Assembly (NCBI GenBank): GCA_964016885.1
Contig: OZ024742.1
Coordinates: 113,700,160 to 113,764,159 of the forward strand
Source: Eledone cirrhosa
Lineage: Eukaryota > Mollusca > Cephalopoda > Octopoda > Eledonidae
Reading direction: 5' to 3'
DNA: 64,000 bases
Shown: piece by piece, positions 1 to 11,558 of the stretch
Position numbering within the stretch: the stretch's first letter is position 1
How the letters are laid out: each line of letters opens with the position of its first letter
Made by a program: the position numbers and the translations under genes
Notes under the pieces: generated by a model
The model's input: the letters and a program-made list of their open reading frames with translations, nothing else
The model's database searches: none
Told to the model about the DNA's origin: nothing

Positions 1-895
1 AAATACAATGGATGATAATAGAAGCCTCTTGATATGACCAATGAAATATTTGGTTGCCCAGAATTAGAATAGTGGCTGAAACATCTTACATTGCCTGAAA
101 TGCCGCTGAATTAATTATTCACAACAAGATTACTGATGGTATGAACAACACCAATGTTAATTGTGATAATAGGATAATTAATAACGATAGTGATCGAGAT
201 GATAGTGATATTGTATTTACTGACCACAAAGAGTTTACATGAAGAAAACGTTAAGGCCAGCACTAATAATAATAAAGCCCATGACACTCGGTTGTGAGAA
301 GATGTGTCTCGTGGGAAATACGATCTCACTAATATTGGTTTATAATCGTCCTGGAGGTGGTAACCTGAACAAAAGTACCGCTTGGCGGTGAGGGATAAAA
401 TGCATGAAGACACGATAAAAAACACCCCACAATAACTATAGACAAACCACATACCGAATACGGTCGTCGCCCAAGTCCACATAGACTGCGTCCCTGGGGA
501 TGAATAAGACTAGAGTCGAATGGCATATAGATGAAAAAAGGGATTCTCCAAGTACGTAGTGGAATGGTAACTTGACCGAAAATAATCTAAACTAAAGCCC
601 TTCACTTTCAACACAAGAAAGAAAAAATCCTCAACGTATCAAATGGATCCAAGATGAGTATAACAAGTGATATACGCATTATAGCACTCATTGAGCAACC
701 TATGGGAATGAGGACATAGAGTAAATTAATTATGGTTCAGAGTGAATATGATCCAGAAAGGTGACCAAACCAGGATGAAAACAAACGTGTAAATGTAAGA
801 AGAGATATTCTTAGAAACAATCGTCCAACAGATGCAGAGTCAAATGACATTAAGACGAATATTAAGAAGATTTGAAAATACAAATATCAGAAAGG
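1..895. other. AT-rich stretch without a supported gene
   Basis: I see no gene, tRNA or classifiable repeat here. Open frames are short, lack coding character and match nothing I recognise. The sequence may be upstream remains of the decayed LINE whose motifs become visible after about 1640, but that is inference only. Confidence 0.4.
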
Positions 896-899
896 GATA

Positions 900-1180
900 G
901 AAATGTATATGTGACCGCAACCTGGTCGGGCTGAGGAGGCAAAACTCTCCAAATACCGGTCGATCTCCGACAGGTTTGCAGTCTTACCTATGGCAGTGGA
1001 CACTTCTGGTGTCCTCGGCCCTAGGGCAACAACGCTACTCACCACCATAGGCGCTGAGCTGGCCAGCGGCTTGTGTACGCCTGGCGAGTTGGAATGGCTC
1101 TTCCAGCGCGTCTCCCTTGTCGTCTTCCGGGGAAACGCCTTCTCCATTCTGTCCGCCCGGGATGTGGAAAGGCCATGAAT
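900..1180 (-). repeat. Unclassified interspersed repeat, copy 1
   Basis: This GC-rich island in AT-rich surroundings shares several blocks with 27057-27200: the blocks reading GGTGTCCTCGG, CTCACCACCATAGGCGCT, CTTCCAGC and GAAACGCCTTCTCCAT occur in the same order in both. The copy here has about 50 extra bases in the middle, between the ACCACCATAGGCGCT and CTTCCAGC blocks. On the minus strand both copies have a short arginine-rich open stretch, which suggests the 5' or ORF1 part of a retroelement. I cannot assign the family. Strand is chosen only from that reading frame. Confidence 0.5.
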
Positions 1181-1639
1181 ATGAGTGACTGACTTGTCAT
1201 TTTATCATGTACTTTTTACATATCTATATCTGTCCGATAAAACAATGTTATACACCCACTGAAAAAAGTGTTGCGAGGAGCCGGTTCAAAAGTTTTTATA
1301 TTTTAAATGGTTTTTGTTTTAGAATTTTGTACATTTTCTTTCCTTGTTGAAAGAGGGTAATAGTTTCTGAGAGACAAACAATAACATATTACAGAATACA
1401 CTTTTAATAAATAAAAAACCTTTTAGACTATGATATCAAGAGTAATGATTACACGGAACATTGAGGGTATCAGAAACACAACAAAACACGGTCAAATTGA
1501 AAGAAAGATTGCGGATATGGATGAGGATACACATGAATATAAATATCACATAGAAAAAGAAACGAGAAATTCTCAATGGAGTTGGAAAAATAAAAAAAAA
1601 AGATAAACATTAGCGGGCAAAAAAAGACAAGCGACAGCC

Positions 1640-2810
1640 AGAACAAAACACACGTAAGATCATGAAATTAGACTGTTTAAGCAATTATTGACGGGATAAA
1701 ACCTGATATATCAGATAGGAAGGAGTTTATTTATACAGCAACAACGCTAATATAAAGGACATGTGGGTTAAGGACAAAGGAAATGGACAGATCCCTCACA
1801 AATATACCCTACAAGATATAAATTGAGGAGTAAATTGAAATAATGAGACGACAAATATCGATCATGGATGAATTATGCACGAGGAAATCTATCAAGCAAG
1901 AAAAGGAAGGAAAGTGATTAGGAAATGCATAGTAAAATGGAAACCTGATATTCCGTCACTCCAAGAAACCCTGAAACTGAAAGTAAAGAAACAGAAGACT
2001 AAAAAGTCGAAATAGGTTTTACAGGCAAAATATTTTGTTTATGTCAGATTTAACAACGTTTGATAGGGATATTGGATCATATATAATCGAAGTAATGTAA
2101 CCTTCTTCAAATCGTGAAATTCAAGTGCTCTTGAGAACAGTATGGTGTACTGATCTACACAACAAAGGGAATGCTGAATGGATAAAGAACATGGGAAAAA
2201 AAACATAGAATAATTTAAAAAAGGCAGACGTTGCAGGAAATGGCTATGGAGGAAAATAACTTTAAAAAGCAGACGTTGCGGGGCATGGCTATGGAGGAAA
2301 TGGAGATAATAATAAAGAAAGCCAACATATGCAAATCCCCTGGCATTTATAAAATGCCAAACTTCTGGTTATCTTCTTTATCAGCTCTGTGATATGCTGG
2401 TAAATTGTTATAAAGTAATTATGTACTCTAATGATATAACCCTGATTGTTTTGCACAATATATAAAATAGCTCTTGACAAAATCGACATAAATGAATATT
2501 CCAAACTATTCGTCCAATCACTTGCCTTCCCACATCATAAACAATTCTCACCGTCATTGTGACTGAGAAATTATATACATTTATGAATGAACATCATCTA
2601 TTACGTATTGGGCGAAAGGTTATCACGGTGGGTCATACGGGTGCAAAGACCAACTTCTCATTAACCGCACGATTCTGAAAAAGACGGTCATTAAAATATT
2701 GAAATCTGAGTAATGCTTTGATTAACTATGAGATAGCATTTGATAGTTTTCAGAATTCACGGATTTTGAAAATTTGGATGTTCTGTGTGATACATACACC
2801 GTGTATGGTC
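1640..2810 (+). pseudogene. Ancient LINE ORF remnant (R2/R4-like reverse transcriptase)
   Basis: No long open frame survives, but translated pieces in shifting frames follow the order of one LINE protein. Near 1680-1740 is a run resembling INGIKPDISDRKEFIY. Near 1800-2040 come pieces like MRRQISIMDEL and RNRFYRQN, typical of the basic region before the RT domain. At 2120-2180 is NKGNAEWIKNM, at 2300-2400 KKANICKSPGIYKMPNFWL, at 2510-2600 RPITCLP and TVIVTEKLYTFMNE, at 2640-2690 GCKDQLLINRTILKK, and at 2720-2790 a motif-A block ALINYEIAFDSF. This is the layout I associate with R2/R4/Dong-type LINEs of aquatic invertebrates; the clade is tentative. Multiple stops and frameshifts mark an old, dead copy. 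The palm with motifs C onward is missing after 2810. Confidence 0.6.
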
Positions 2811-3264
2811 TGGACATTTGTAATGGTTCCATTATTTGTATGACAATTCATTGTAAAATGTGGATTATAATATTAATACTAATCTTTGCTTTATTAACTA
2901 CAAAGGTGTTTACAAAAAGACACTGTGGACAACACAGGATGGAACAAATAAGGGCATATGTCTGTTTAAAAGAAAACAAAAACAAAGGATATAACACAAA
3001 ATTAGAAACAAAGGGGCATTCCCAAATAGTCCGGGAGACTTCAAAGGGTCACTCGTTAAGAAAGCCCACAAATAGACACGGTTACCCTGACCACCAGCGA
3101 AAGTGTCTTTTCCCGCTTTTCCACCCCCAATCTACAGGCGCATACACACAGCAAACCCATTCACTCAGACCATGCTTGCCTCTCTCACCCATCTTTCAAC
3201 AACTTACTAGAAAAGGAGAACGTCCCTCTCCTCTCTTATTTACCTTTTCAAATGAAATTGGAAA
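2811..3264. other. No recognised feature; possibly 3' region of the neighbouring Tx1-like fragment
   Basis: A 183-codon open frame crosses this stretch, but it starts at a TTG inside the dead LINE, has no recognisable domain and ends antisense to a Tx1-like fragment, so I do not treat it as a gene. The sequence just left of 3265 could be 3' untranslated sequence of that minus-strand fragment; it does not match the 3' region of the copy at 37.2-37.5 kb. Confidence 0.35.
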
Positions 3265-3690
3265 AAGATTAAGTCATATGTGTCCAACATGCGACCTCTT
3301 TTACCATGGCCACAAGAGAGATTAAAACTGCCTTCCCTTCTCGGCTAAAGGACGGCGGCGGTGCAATATTCAGGATAGTCTCAGCTGATAGCCGGATCTC
3401 TCCTACACGGGAGTGGATGTGTTCCACATAAACGCCTATTTCAGCAATGCTCGGACATTCGTCGAGAACATGCAGGAGGGTTTCGTCACACACCCACACA
3501 GGTGCATACCCGGGTAGGTTCGGCTAACAGTACTTTCATGCATGTAGAATTTATTGTGAACTTGCAAAGCTCCTCGATAACACAGTCAGACCAGGTATTT
3601 CTCCAATTTTTCCATGGGCCCTAGTCCGAAATCTTTCCGTAGCATATCGGTTAGTTGATTTTCATCGGCAACATGGATCAAAATAAGAAA
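3265..3690 (-). pseudogene. Tx1-like LINE, C-terminal fragment of ORF2
   Basis: Read on the minus strand, this is a third, diverged copy of the C-terminal region also found at 36.84-37.26 kb (+) and 38.19-38.6 kb (-). Shared landmarks in order are a block like DQLF..LFRG..GPM, CYRGAL.V..K, a cysteine-rich zinc-binding segment, DECPSIAEIGVYVEHIHSRVG and VAMVKEV.CWT. The open part is 3269-3499; upstream homology continues out of frame to about 3690. The start codon in the open part has no meaning, as this is an internal fragment. It is dead and lacks the RT and endonuclease domains. Confidence 0.7.
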
Positions 3691-3838
3691 ACATTGTTAT
3701 TTTTATTATATTCTGCTCCTCACAATTGTTCTAACCAACAACATCAGAGAAATTAAATAACCATATTTATTCCATATTAGTACTAATGGCTCCAAATAAT
3801 TTCATTTATTTTCTTGAACAGAAATTAAATGCCGTGTC

Positions 3839-3855
3839 ATATATATATATATATA

Positions 3856-3925
<70 letters not shown>

Positions 3926-3939
3926 CGTGTGTGTGTGTA
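3839..3939. repeat. Compound (TA)n/(TG)n microsatellite
   Basis: Alternating TA and TG runs of about 100 bases. The apparent IYIY and VCVC peptides are translations of the repeat, not proteins. Confidence 0.95.
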
Positions 3940-4109
3940 AAATGATTGCCACGTTTTTTGTCATAAATTTATTCTGATCTGTAGGGCATGATGAAAGATG
4001 ATTAAATTAGTGTTTGTTCAAGAATTTAATATGCTCCTAGCATGCATTGATTTAACCCTCCCTTCCTCATAATCATATAATCATATAATCATTTATTTCT
4101 AATTAATGG

Positions 4110-4326
4110 TATTCTATTAAAATAATTGTTTCTACTTTTTGGCTCGAGGCCAGCATTAACCAGTGCATTACAGGTACTTTATTTTACCGACCCCCGTAAA
4201 GATGAAAGGCAAAGTTCACCTCGGTGGGATTTGAACTCAGAATGGCAAGGGCCGTAACTCTATGCATCAAAGCATGGCGTAAGACCCTCTACCGATACTG
4301 CCAATCCACCTATTAAAATAATGTTT
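4110..4326 (-). mobile_element. tRNA-derived SINE with 13-bp target site duplication
   Basis: On the minus strand the element begins with the tRNA-like head (GGATTGGCAGTATCGGTAGA, box A region), has the box B region TTTGAACTCAG/AAATCCCACCGAGG in sense orientation, then the conserved body ending in GGTCGGTAAAATAAAGTACC and a tail near GTAGAAACAATTATT. The direct repeat CTATTAAAATAAT flanks it at 4114-4126 and 4310-4322, a good target site duplication. It belongs to the same family as the copies at 5.8, 24.3, 36.5, 58.7 and 59.3 kb. Family membership in cephalopod tRNA-derived SINEs is from recognition. Confidence 0.9.
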
Positions 4327-4651
4327 GTAGAATATTAGCGAAATAGGTTGCTTGTTATCAGTCCCATAGCTCTTAGAATTTGTGTCGCCTTAGTGTTACG
4401 CTAAAGGTATATAGACCAACCATTGTTGAAGCGAGTAATTACAATATATTGTGCGGCTCTAGGTGTATCTGTGTGCTCCTTACTACCAGATGTTGCGTTG
4501 AATAATTTTCGAAGAAGTTAAATTTACTATGATTTCACTAGTGCTAAATACTCAACCATGACATATTATATTCCAAGTTCATAATTTTCCTTTACGTTGG
4601 TAATCCCTTTAACTTCGGCAGGTTATTCCAGGAATCTAACTCACTCTGTCG
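4327..4651. other. Unique AT-rich sequence
   Basis: Nothing recognised between the SINE and the CT array. Confidence 0.4.
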
Positions 4652-4816
<165 letters not shown>

Positions 4817-4952
4817 TGTATATATATATGCACTATGTGCTTTGAGAAAAGAACACCATACTTCAGCACTGAGCATATCAACAAGTCGAAAAAGAAGATG
4901 TAAACATTATTGCATCATTATATTTTTCTGGTTTTTCTGTTCAAAATCTAGC

Positions 4953-4994
4953 TGGCTCATGAGGTCATAGCTGTGGCTCATGAGGTCATGGCTA
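4953..4994. repeat. 21-bp direct repeat, two units
   Basis: TGGCTCATGAGGTCATAGCTG is followed directly by a second copy with one or two changes. A small tandem duplication. Confidence 0.8.
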
Positions 4995-5190
4995 TCCCCG
5001 AAATGTGTATAATAAAACAGCTAATATAAATAAATTAAGTTACTTTTAACCAGCTGAGTTTCACTTCTTGCTATTAATTACTCTGGAGTAAAATATCCAT
5101 CTGCGCACTTCGTTGATTGCTCTGCCCTGCATCCTGAAATGTCGGCAATTGACCAACAGATGGTCGAATTAATATATATATATATATATA

Positions 5191-5593
5191 TAATATATTA
5201 TAAAGAAATAAGAAATAGTAGACATAAATAAATACCCACTTTTTCTTAAAATTCCCGACTGTACAGTTTCGTGGCTACTATGCAAAAATCCTATATCTGT
5301 AAAAATTCCTATATTTTGTCATTGCTACAAGGGATTTAGCCACATTTCCTGACCACTGTATCACGTGATAGGGACTCCCTCCGCTCTTTCGAGATTCTTT
5401 CGCGCGATGCAGAACTGTTTTGAAATGTGTTCATAAGGTTTCCCTTGAAAAGTCGGCATACATCACATAAATGTTACATCTCTATGATATAGGATTTTAA
5501 CATAGTAGCCACGAAACTGTACAGTCGGGAATTTGAAGAAAAAATGGGTATTTATTGATGTCTAATATTTCTTCTTTCTTTAAAATATATTAC
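5191..5593. mobile_element. MITE-like element with about 100-bp terminal inverted repeats
   Basis: The left arm (5191-5300) and right arm (5480-5593) are reverse complements with few differences; shared core blocks include AATACCCA, TTCCCGACTGTACAGTTTCG and TGGCTACTATG. About 180 bases of unrelated sequence lie between them. The tips read TAATATATT..AAAGAAA and sit in TA-rich flanks, compatible with insertion at TA, but no clean target duplication can be read because the left flank is a (TA)n array. No transposase is present, so it would be non-autonomous. A simple foldback duplication is the alternative. Confidence 0.7.
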
Positions 5594-5776
5594 ATAGCTC
5601 TCATATAGTCTCAATTTAATTATTCCGATTATCTTGTCTCTCATAGTCATAGAGCAACACTAGTTAAGGTTGACAACACACAATCTCACATACGTGTGAA
5701 AAATGTATGTGTATATATGCATGTATATGTATGTATACAAATATATATGTGTACCTCTCATTATTGTATATATATA

Positions 5777-5967
5777 TGGGCGGTGGATTGGCAGTATCGG
5801 TAGAGGGTCGGACGCCATGCTTTCCAGCATAGTTACGTCCCTTTACGATCTGAGTTCAAATCCCGCCGAGGTTGACTTTGCCTTTCATCCTTACGGGGTC
5901 GATAAAATAAAGTACCAGTAATGTACTGGGTAATTGCTGGCCTTGTGCCTAAAGTAGAAACAATTAT

Positions 5968-5968
<1 letters not shown>
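5777..5968 (+). mobile_element. tRNA-derived SINE
   Basis: The head GTGGATTGGCAGTATCGG and the box B region GAGTTCAAATCCCGCCGAGG are well preserved, followed by the body block GGTCGATAAAATAAAGTACC and the tail GTAGAAACAATTATT. It lies between (TA)n arrays on both sides, so its target duplication is not readable. It is among the least diverged copies in the window. Confidence 0.92.
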
Positions 5969-6001
<33 letters not shown>

Positions 6002-6082
6002 GTATATATATATAACTGTGTGTGTGTCTCTTTGTGTGCGTATGTGTGTGTGCCTTGTGTGCATATGTGTATGTGTGTGTAA
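5968..6082. repeat. Compound (TA)n/(TG)n microsatellite after the SINE tail
   Basis: TA runs pass into TG-rich sequence. It directly follows the SINE tail. Confidence 0.9.
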
Positions 6083-8347
6083 TATAATTAGACACGCATA
6101 CACATAATCAGGATCATTTTCACAGAACAGCAAGTTCAATATTTTATGAAGGCTAGGATGTTATGTTCAAATTCTTAAGCAGTCCTTAACCAGCCACTAA
6201 TTCCATTTGTACATTGTCTTCTATTGCGCCCTATATCATGTGTTGATCTTACTTCTATACATCGTTTGCTTCGAATTTTTCACATGCCTATATAATATTG
6301 AAGACATTTACTATTGGTTTGCATTGTCATGAAATTGAACTTTCGATTCACGGAGGCGGTATGTTGAAATAGCCACTTCTAAAATATTATTTTACTATAC
6401 AGTAATGGGAGCTATTATGAATAGAAACCAAATCTATAAGCAATAATCTAGTTGTCTTAAAATATGAAATATAAATGACGTAATAGAACCCGAATAAAAG
6501 AAAACAAATGACGCAGCAGCTGTGTTTGAATTGCATTTTTGAGTTTAAAGAAATAGATATGATGTTTTATGATAAAAATGTTGAGGTACATAGGTTGAGA
6601 TGACAGGAAACCACGTCTCCATTCATATTTTCAGGACTAATTAAATATGATATTTTTTTACTGAAATCAATTTTTCATTGTTTCACTACGATTTTTTCAT
6701 TTTTTCACTAAAAACATCAATATCCTTTGTGTGCAATTTGGACATTAATATTCTCAATACTGATTACTCTATAAAATTCAACAACCTAACTATAAAACTA
6801 TATTATACATACTGTGTATCCATGGAACACTGTGCATTATCTGCTGAAAATGTATTCCTCAGAATTAACGTTAACTCATGTAATGCTATGATGAAATGCT
6901 GTGTCATGTTCTACTCCAGCGACGATCTCCATCTTCTATTTTCCCTTTGTTCTAAAACTTTTATCAGTTTATCTCCCAATTTCGCCCTGTTTCTCTTACT
7001 TCCACTCTTTCATTGATTATCTCACTATTCATCTCTCGTCTCCATTCTCCCTAGCGTTTAGCTCCTTGTTCGGTCTTGTGTTTCTCAGTCCTGATGTCTT
7101 ATAGACCCCTTTAATTCAGATCCCAAACCTATCGCCAGAGGAAATTGAAATGTTTAAATTGTTCATTCATTGTAGATTTAAAATATGTTTCTTTGTAGAT
7201 TTCACGTTTCACATGCGCAGTTCGTCGTCTATTTCATTCTCATCGTCCATCTCAATCTCACATATTATATTTGTTTTAACGAAAGAAAACCTGAAATATG
7301 TGGCCATGTTGTACCATTATAGTCACACATGCATCATAGTAGCTGAGCTATTTTCCAATTGCTGATAAAACTGCAAGTGGGAGTACAATAGTTCATCTTA
7401 ATGTGTCAAATTGCACGCTAATATATTGGGTATTGTAGTTAAAGTCACCGCTCTCCCTCAATCTTATATAATGGATCATTTGCACCTGATACCCTGATTA
7501 TATATATGTTAACGCTAGCGCGTGTTATTGTAAGGGAACCCGTTATGCTTTAACGCATCCATCTATTGCTCTTTCTCAGTAACCCCTCTAATGCCATTCC
7601 TCTATTTCTCAGATTTTCATCTTTCGTTCATTTCTTGATTCACCCATTAAGGTTCTCCCATCATCTCATCTGTCTTCAGTCTGAAGCTTGTCAATTTTCG
7701 TAGGAAGCAGACATATTTCTTTAGCTCTCTTATACAACTATATTTACATAACGAAAGAAAATGCGTTTATATATTCCTTCCTTCCACAGTTAATATGTTG
7801 TACGTTTTATATACTATACTCGTTGTCAGTTCATCGGAGCCGGAAAATGTTACGTATTTATTTGTTTCCATCTAAAGTGACCCGTTCATTTATATCAGTA
7901 TTCATTATTTTGCTAGCATCAGAGATGAATCATACAAACGGATACGTTTACAACCACTTGCTTAACTGACTTTGGATGTACAATATCGTGTTAATGCATG
8001 AAATTGCGTGAGACAAATTCGGTTGACGAGGTAAAAAATGCAACTCTGATCGGAGTATGTAATTTTATATATTGACTGGTGCTAATAGAGAAACCCACAC
8101 TTATATATACACACACATCTATATGTGCGAGAGCGCGCCCGTGTATGTGTGGATGTGTTTGTTGCGTTAGGTGTGATTTGTGTGGGTATATGTGCATAGT
8201 ATCAGCAGTAAATTCGCACAATTACATAAAACGATCAGGAAGTTGCATTATTATCATGTAAGCCGAAATGCTCTTCTGTAATTCCACGCATTAACAGATT
8301 ATTGTTCGTGCAAAGCCAGCTTACGGAACATATATAACCTGTCTGCA
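6083..8347. other. 2.2 kb of unique sequence with no supported gene
   Basis: Several short open frames occur (largest about 110 codons at 6678-7016) but they show no domain, conserved motif or splice-framed exon pattern. I recognise no repeat family in it. Confidence 0.4.
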
Positions 8348-8454
8348 TATATATATATATATGGGGGGGTATGTGTATGTGTGTGTATGTGTGCGCGCGC
8401 GCGTGCGCGTGTGTGTGTGTATGTGTGTGTGTGTGTGTGCGTGCGTGTGTGTTT
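8348..8454. repeat. Compound (TA)n/(TG)n/(CG)n microsatellite
   Basis: TA, then a G7 run, then TG and alternating CG/TG. The alternating purine-pyrimidine GCGCGCGCG stretch is a Z-DNA-type sequence. Confidence 0.9.
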
Positions 8455-9767
8455 ACGTGTGCTTAGGAAAACAGGATAAATAAACATATAAAACTACAAA
8501 ACCATCCACATGGACTGGATATACGACTACCTCACTCTGGCCTCTTACTGCAAGGATGCCTATCTAAAACGAGATCCTTTTGACAAGATAAACCAATGTC
8601 ACTGAATAACTGCCCTGACTGCGCACACATGTATGTGCCAGCGGATTGAATCTAACATAAGAAGTATAGCCTGACCACTCCTCGCCCGCATTAAAGGACA
8701 ATTCAGAACACATGCAACCACATTAATAACAAGTCACATTGACACATTCAGAAACACCAATTAAAACATGATAACCAATATGGAAGCCAAAGAGAGAAAT
8801 ATGGTCAATTTAAGGCTAAAAGAAACAACAAATTGATATTCAGCACACAATACCTAACATAAAAGCATAGAATAACACGCAACACAAACACAAATATTTA
8901 CATAATAAATTTGATTCAATGGAATAATAGATATATATATATTGACGTCATATTCCTTCTCCTCGTAGAAAATACAGGAATCGTCAAAGTCAACGTTTGA
9001 AGGTGGTTTCTAAATATTAAATTAAAATTTATTTCACAATGAATTGACCAGAACACTTTGCTCTCGATATCTATACGAGCCGTATATATACATATTTAAA
9101 AGATATATGTAGACAAAGGAATCATTGAGAGATACAAAGTAGTTTGTACATGTTTATAAAGAACAAATTCCTTTCAGAAAAATATACAGAATTTACGACG
9201 GTAAAGATGTCATTTTTCCCTTACAGTATTGTTTCACAAAGCAAAAGAACGGAGAAAAAACATTGATCTAACTAATCAATTATCGTTTACAAACTATCGA
9301 TTTGGTTAAACAATCGAAAGAAAATGCCTATTCATCTGAAGAATTGTCTTAACATTTGTCCCCAAAAAGTATTTAGATCTGTCGAGAGCAGAGAGTCTGT
9401 TTTAAATCTCTACTCCACTTGCTCTCAAAAATCTTTAACGGTCAGGAGGGATTTAAACAGGACTGGTCGTTGTAGGAGCTAGAATGAACACCCACTCATA
9501 ATAGTTGAAACACACCAAAAATAATTCTTAAATTTTGAGTACTGATAATGTATCGATATATATATGTATCAATACATATTTAATATGAATGATTATCATG
9601 TTTTACAATAAATAATCTCAATGGACCTCAGTTCAGAGCTTCAATTATTCAAACGTAAAATCTATATGAAGAGTGAGAGAATCAGATCTTTTGAGAAACA
9701 CATGGTCATGTATATATATATATATGTATATATATACAGTGCAAGTAATATTTTAAGATGGAAAAAT
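8455..9767. other. 1.3 kb of unique AT-rich sequence
   Basis: No gene or classifiable repeat seen. The segment 8470-8900 is rich in ACA and could be old retroelement sequence, but no motif supports this. Confidence 0.35.
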
Positions 9768-10066
9768 GGTGCAAGACTATGTTAAAATATTGGGTTCGAT
9801 ACTGCAGAAACAATACGGCTCTTGTTTCGGCAATCCTTATATGGCTGATCAGGGTTCTATCAGTGATCTTAATCCTCAACACACTCTATCTTAACATTTT
9901 GCACCGCTGATGTCGTAAAGGCAATGAATGGAATTAAACTCAACTCAGTTGTAGGCCCAGAGAGGTTTCCTGCTAGTCTCCTTAAGGTGACTCAACACCA
10001 ACTTGCAACTTCTCTAGGTAATCTGTGGAAGAATTCACTAGATGCCGGCTATAAATCTGATAACAT
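9768..10066 (+). pseudogene. CR1/Jockey-like LINE ORF2 fragment, opposite orientation to the long copy
   Basis: Translated in shifting frames, this stretch matches the part of the long minus-strand LINE found at about 13800-14100. Shared blocks in order are ILQKQYGS, NP.MAD, HTLS, a run like AIKEIKHNSAVGP seen here as MNGIKLNSVVGP, RFPA, QHQLA.SL.NLW, and NSLDAGY. Nucleotide similarity is also visible (AATCTGTGG.AGAA.TCACT.GATGCCGGCTAT). It is a short internal piece just before the RT core, with at least two frameshifts, and lies directly upstream of the Penelope-like element. Confidence 0.75.
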
Positions 10067-10099
10067 ATCTAAGTTATGAAAACATTGGTTATATATATA

Positions 10100-11015
10100 T
10101 ATATGTATATAAAACACATAAAAAGCTTCATAAGGGACGACCTTGACATGCTCAACCACCTCCCAACAACACTCAACAATGAACATACCCTACAAGTAAC
10201 CTTTGATGTCATCAATTTATATTCCAATATCCCACACAGCCTAGGTATAGAGGCAATACAATTCTAAAGAATTTGTGTTGGAGGGACTCAAATTCATCTT
10301 TAAAAACAATTCGAATTCAATGCCAAATACTACAGACAGAAATCTGGGACTGCCATGGGCACGAAAGTGTGGCCCCCTCATACGCCAACCTTGTCATGGG
10401 ATATTGGGAAACCACTCTCTACCGCAACGTTCTAGACAAATACGGCAAGCACTTCTACCAACACAGAAAAAGAACTGGAAGAGATATCTGGACGACTGCT
10501 TCATCCTCTGGCATGAAAGTATAGATAGACGGTTTGAGTTTATAACCCTACTGAATGGACTCAACACAAACTTACAATTCACAATGGGTTACAGCCATTA
10601 ACAACTCCCTTTCCTCGACATCCTCATCAAGAAAACAAGCAACAAAATAGAAACAGACATATACTACAAACCCACAGACTCCAAACAATTTCTTCCATTC
10701 AACTCGTGCCACCCTAGACACACCAACATGGCAATTCCTTATAACCTAGCCAGAAGGATCTGCGCAATAGTTTCAGATAAATACACAAGCTACACACGAC
10801 TAGAAGAATTAAAAAACACACTTATCAGCAGAAACTACCCACCATCCCTAATCACCAATGGATTCCAATGTGCCCTAAAACTAGACATCCAGGAACTCAG
10901 ACACCCCAAACACAGGAATGAACCGCAACAAAAAACTCTACCATACATCTCCACACACAACCCCCTCAACAATGAGGCATTCGACACCATCCTCCAGTAC
11001 ATTCCTTTTAAGTGA
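10100..11015 (+). pseudogene. Penelope-like reverse transcriptase
   Basis: The RT is spread over three frames. Motif A reads TFDVINLYSNIPH at 10200-10243, with its catalytic aspartate kept. The next block, GLPWARKCGP in one frame and SYANLVMGYWE in another (10345-10415), corresponds to the G.AMGTK..P.YANL.MG..E block of the family. The catalytic motif YLDD is intact at 10482-10500 (KRYLDDCFILWH). After a stop the thumb/linker follows: LPFLDILIKKTSNKIETDIY, YYKPTD, CHPRH, YNLARRICAIVSD and RLEELKNTLISRNYP, ending at 11015. At least three frameshifts or stops separate the pieces, so no functional protein can be made. Confidence 0.85.
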
Positions 11016-11139
11016 CCCAAGAATGAACCAAATCCTCCAGAAACACAACATCATAAAGAGTAAAAGACAACCTAAATCCATAAAAAAACATCCTCACACA
11101 AGCCAAAATCCAACAAACCCTCACAATCAACCCTAGAGT

Positions 11140-11558
11140 AACAACATGCTGAAGGCGCAACTGTGGCATATGCAAAAATCTAATAGAAGGTCCAACATTC
11201 CATTTTAAACAAGGAAAGCGTTTCACAGTTAAACACAACTTTACATGTGCATCTGAAAACCTAATCTATGTTTTGACCTGTTCAGGTTGTGAAGAGCACT
11301 AAAAAGGACAGACAAAAAAACAGCCTCCGTCAACGTATGACCGTCCATGAATCACAAATTAAAATACAGGAATACAGAAATATTGCATTTAGTGAACATA
11401 TCGCCAATTGTGCTCACAACCAACATCCAAACTTGAAAATGGTCCCCATTTACAAATTCATAGAAGACGCTACTTTCATCCAACGTACCAATAAGGAAAC
11501 ATTTTTCATTAACACATTCCAACCTATACTTAATGCTCTAAACATCGGACCAATCTAA
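11140..11558 (+). pseudogene. Penelope-like GIY-YIG endonuclease domain
   Basis: A C-x2-C segment (NCGICKNLIEG, near 11158-11190) precedes FTCASENLIYVLTCSGC, the usual lead-in to the GIY-YIG core. Where the family has a tyrosine and isoleucine before GQT, this copy has EEH-stop-KGQT at about 11298, so the YIG half is broken by a stop. One frame later the domain continues as SLRQRMTVHESQIKI, SEHIANCAHN, PIYKFIEDA, FIQRTNKETFFINTFQP and LNAL, which is the normal C-terminal half. The nick-making endonuclease of the element is therefore inactive here. Confidence 0.8.

Noticed and set aside
2774..3325. 183-codon open frame on the + strand
   Set aside because: It starts at a TTG within a dead LINE, crosses unrelated sequence and ends antisense to a Tx1-like fragment; no domain or composition supports a protein.
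5777..5968. Possible tRNA gene at the tRNA-like head
   Set aside because: Box A and box B are present but no full cloverleaf with an acceptor stem; the sequence is the head of a repeated SINE. The same holds for 52803-52880.
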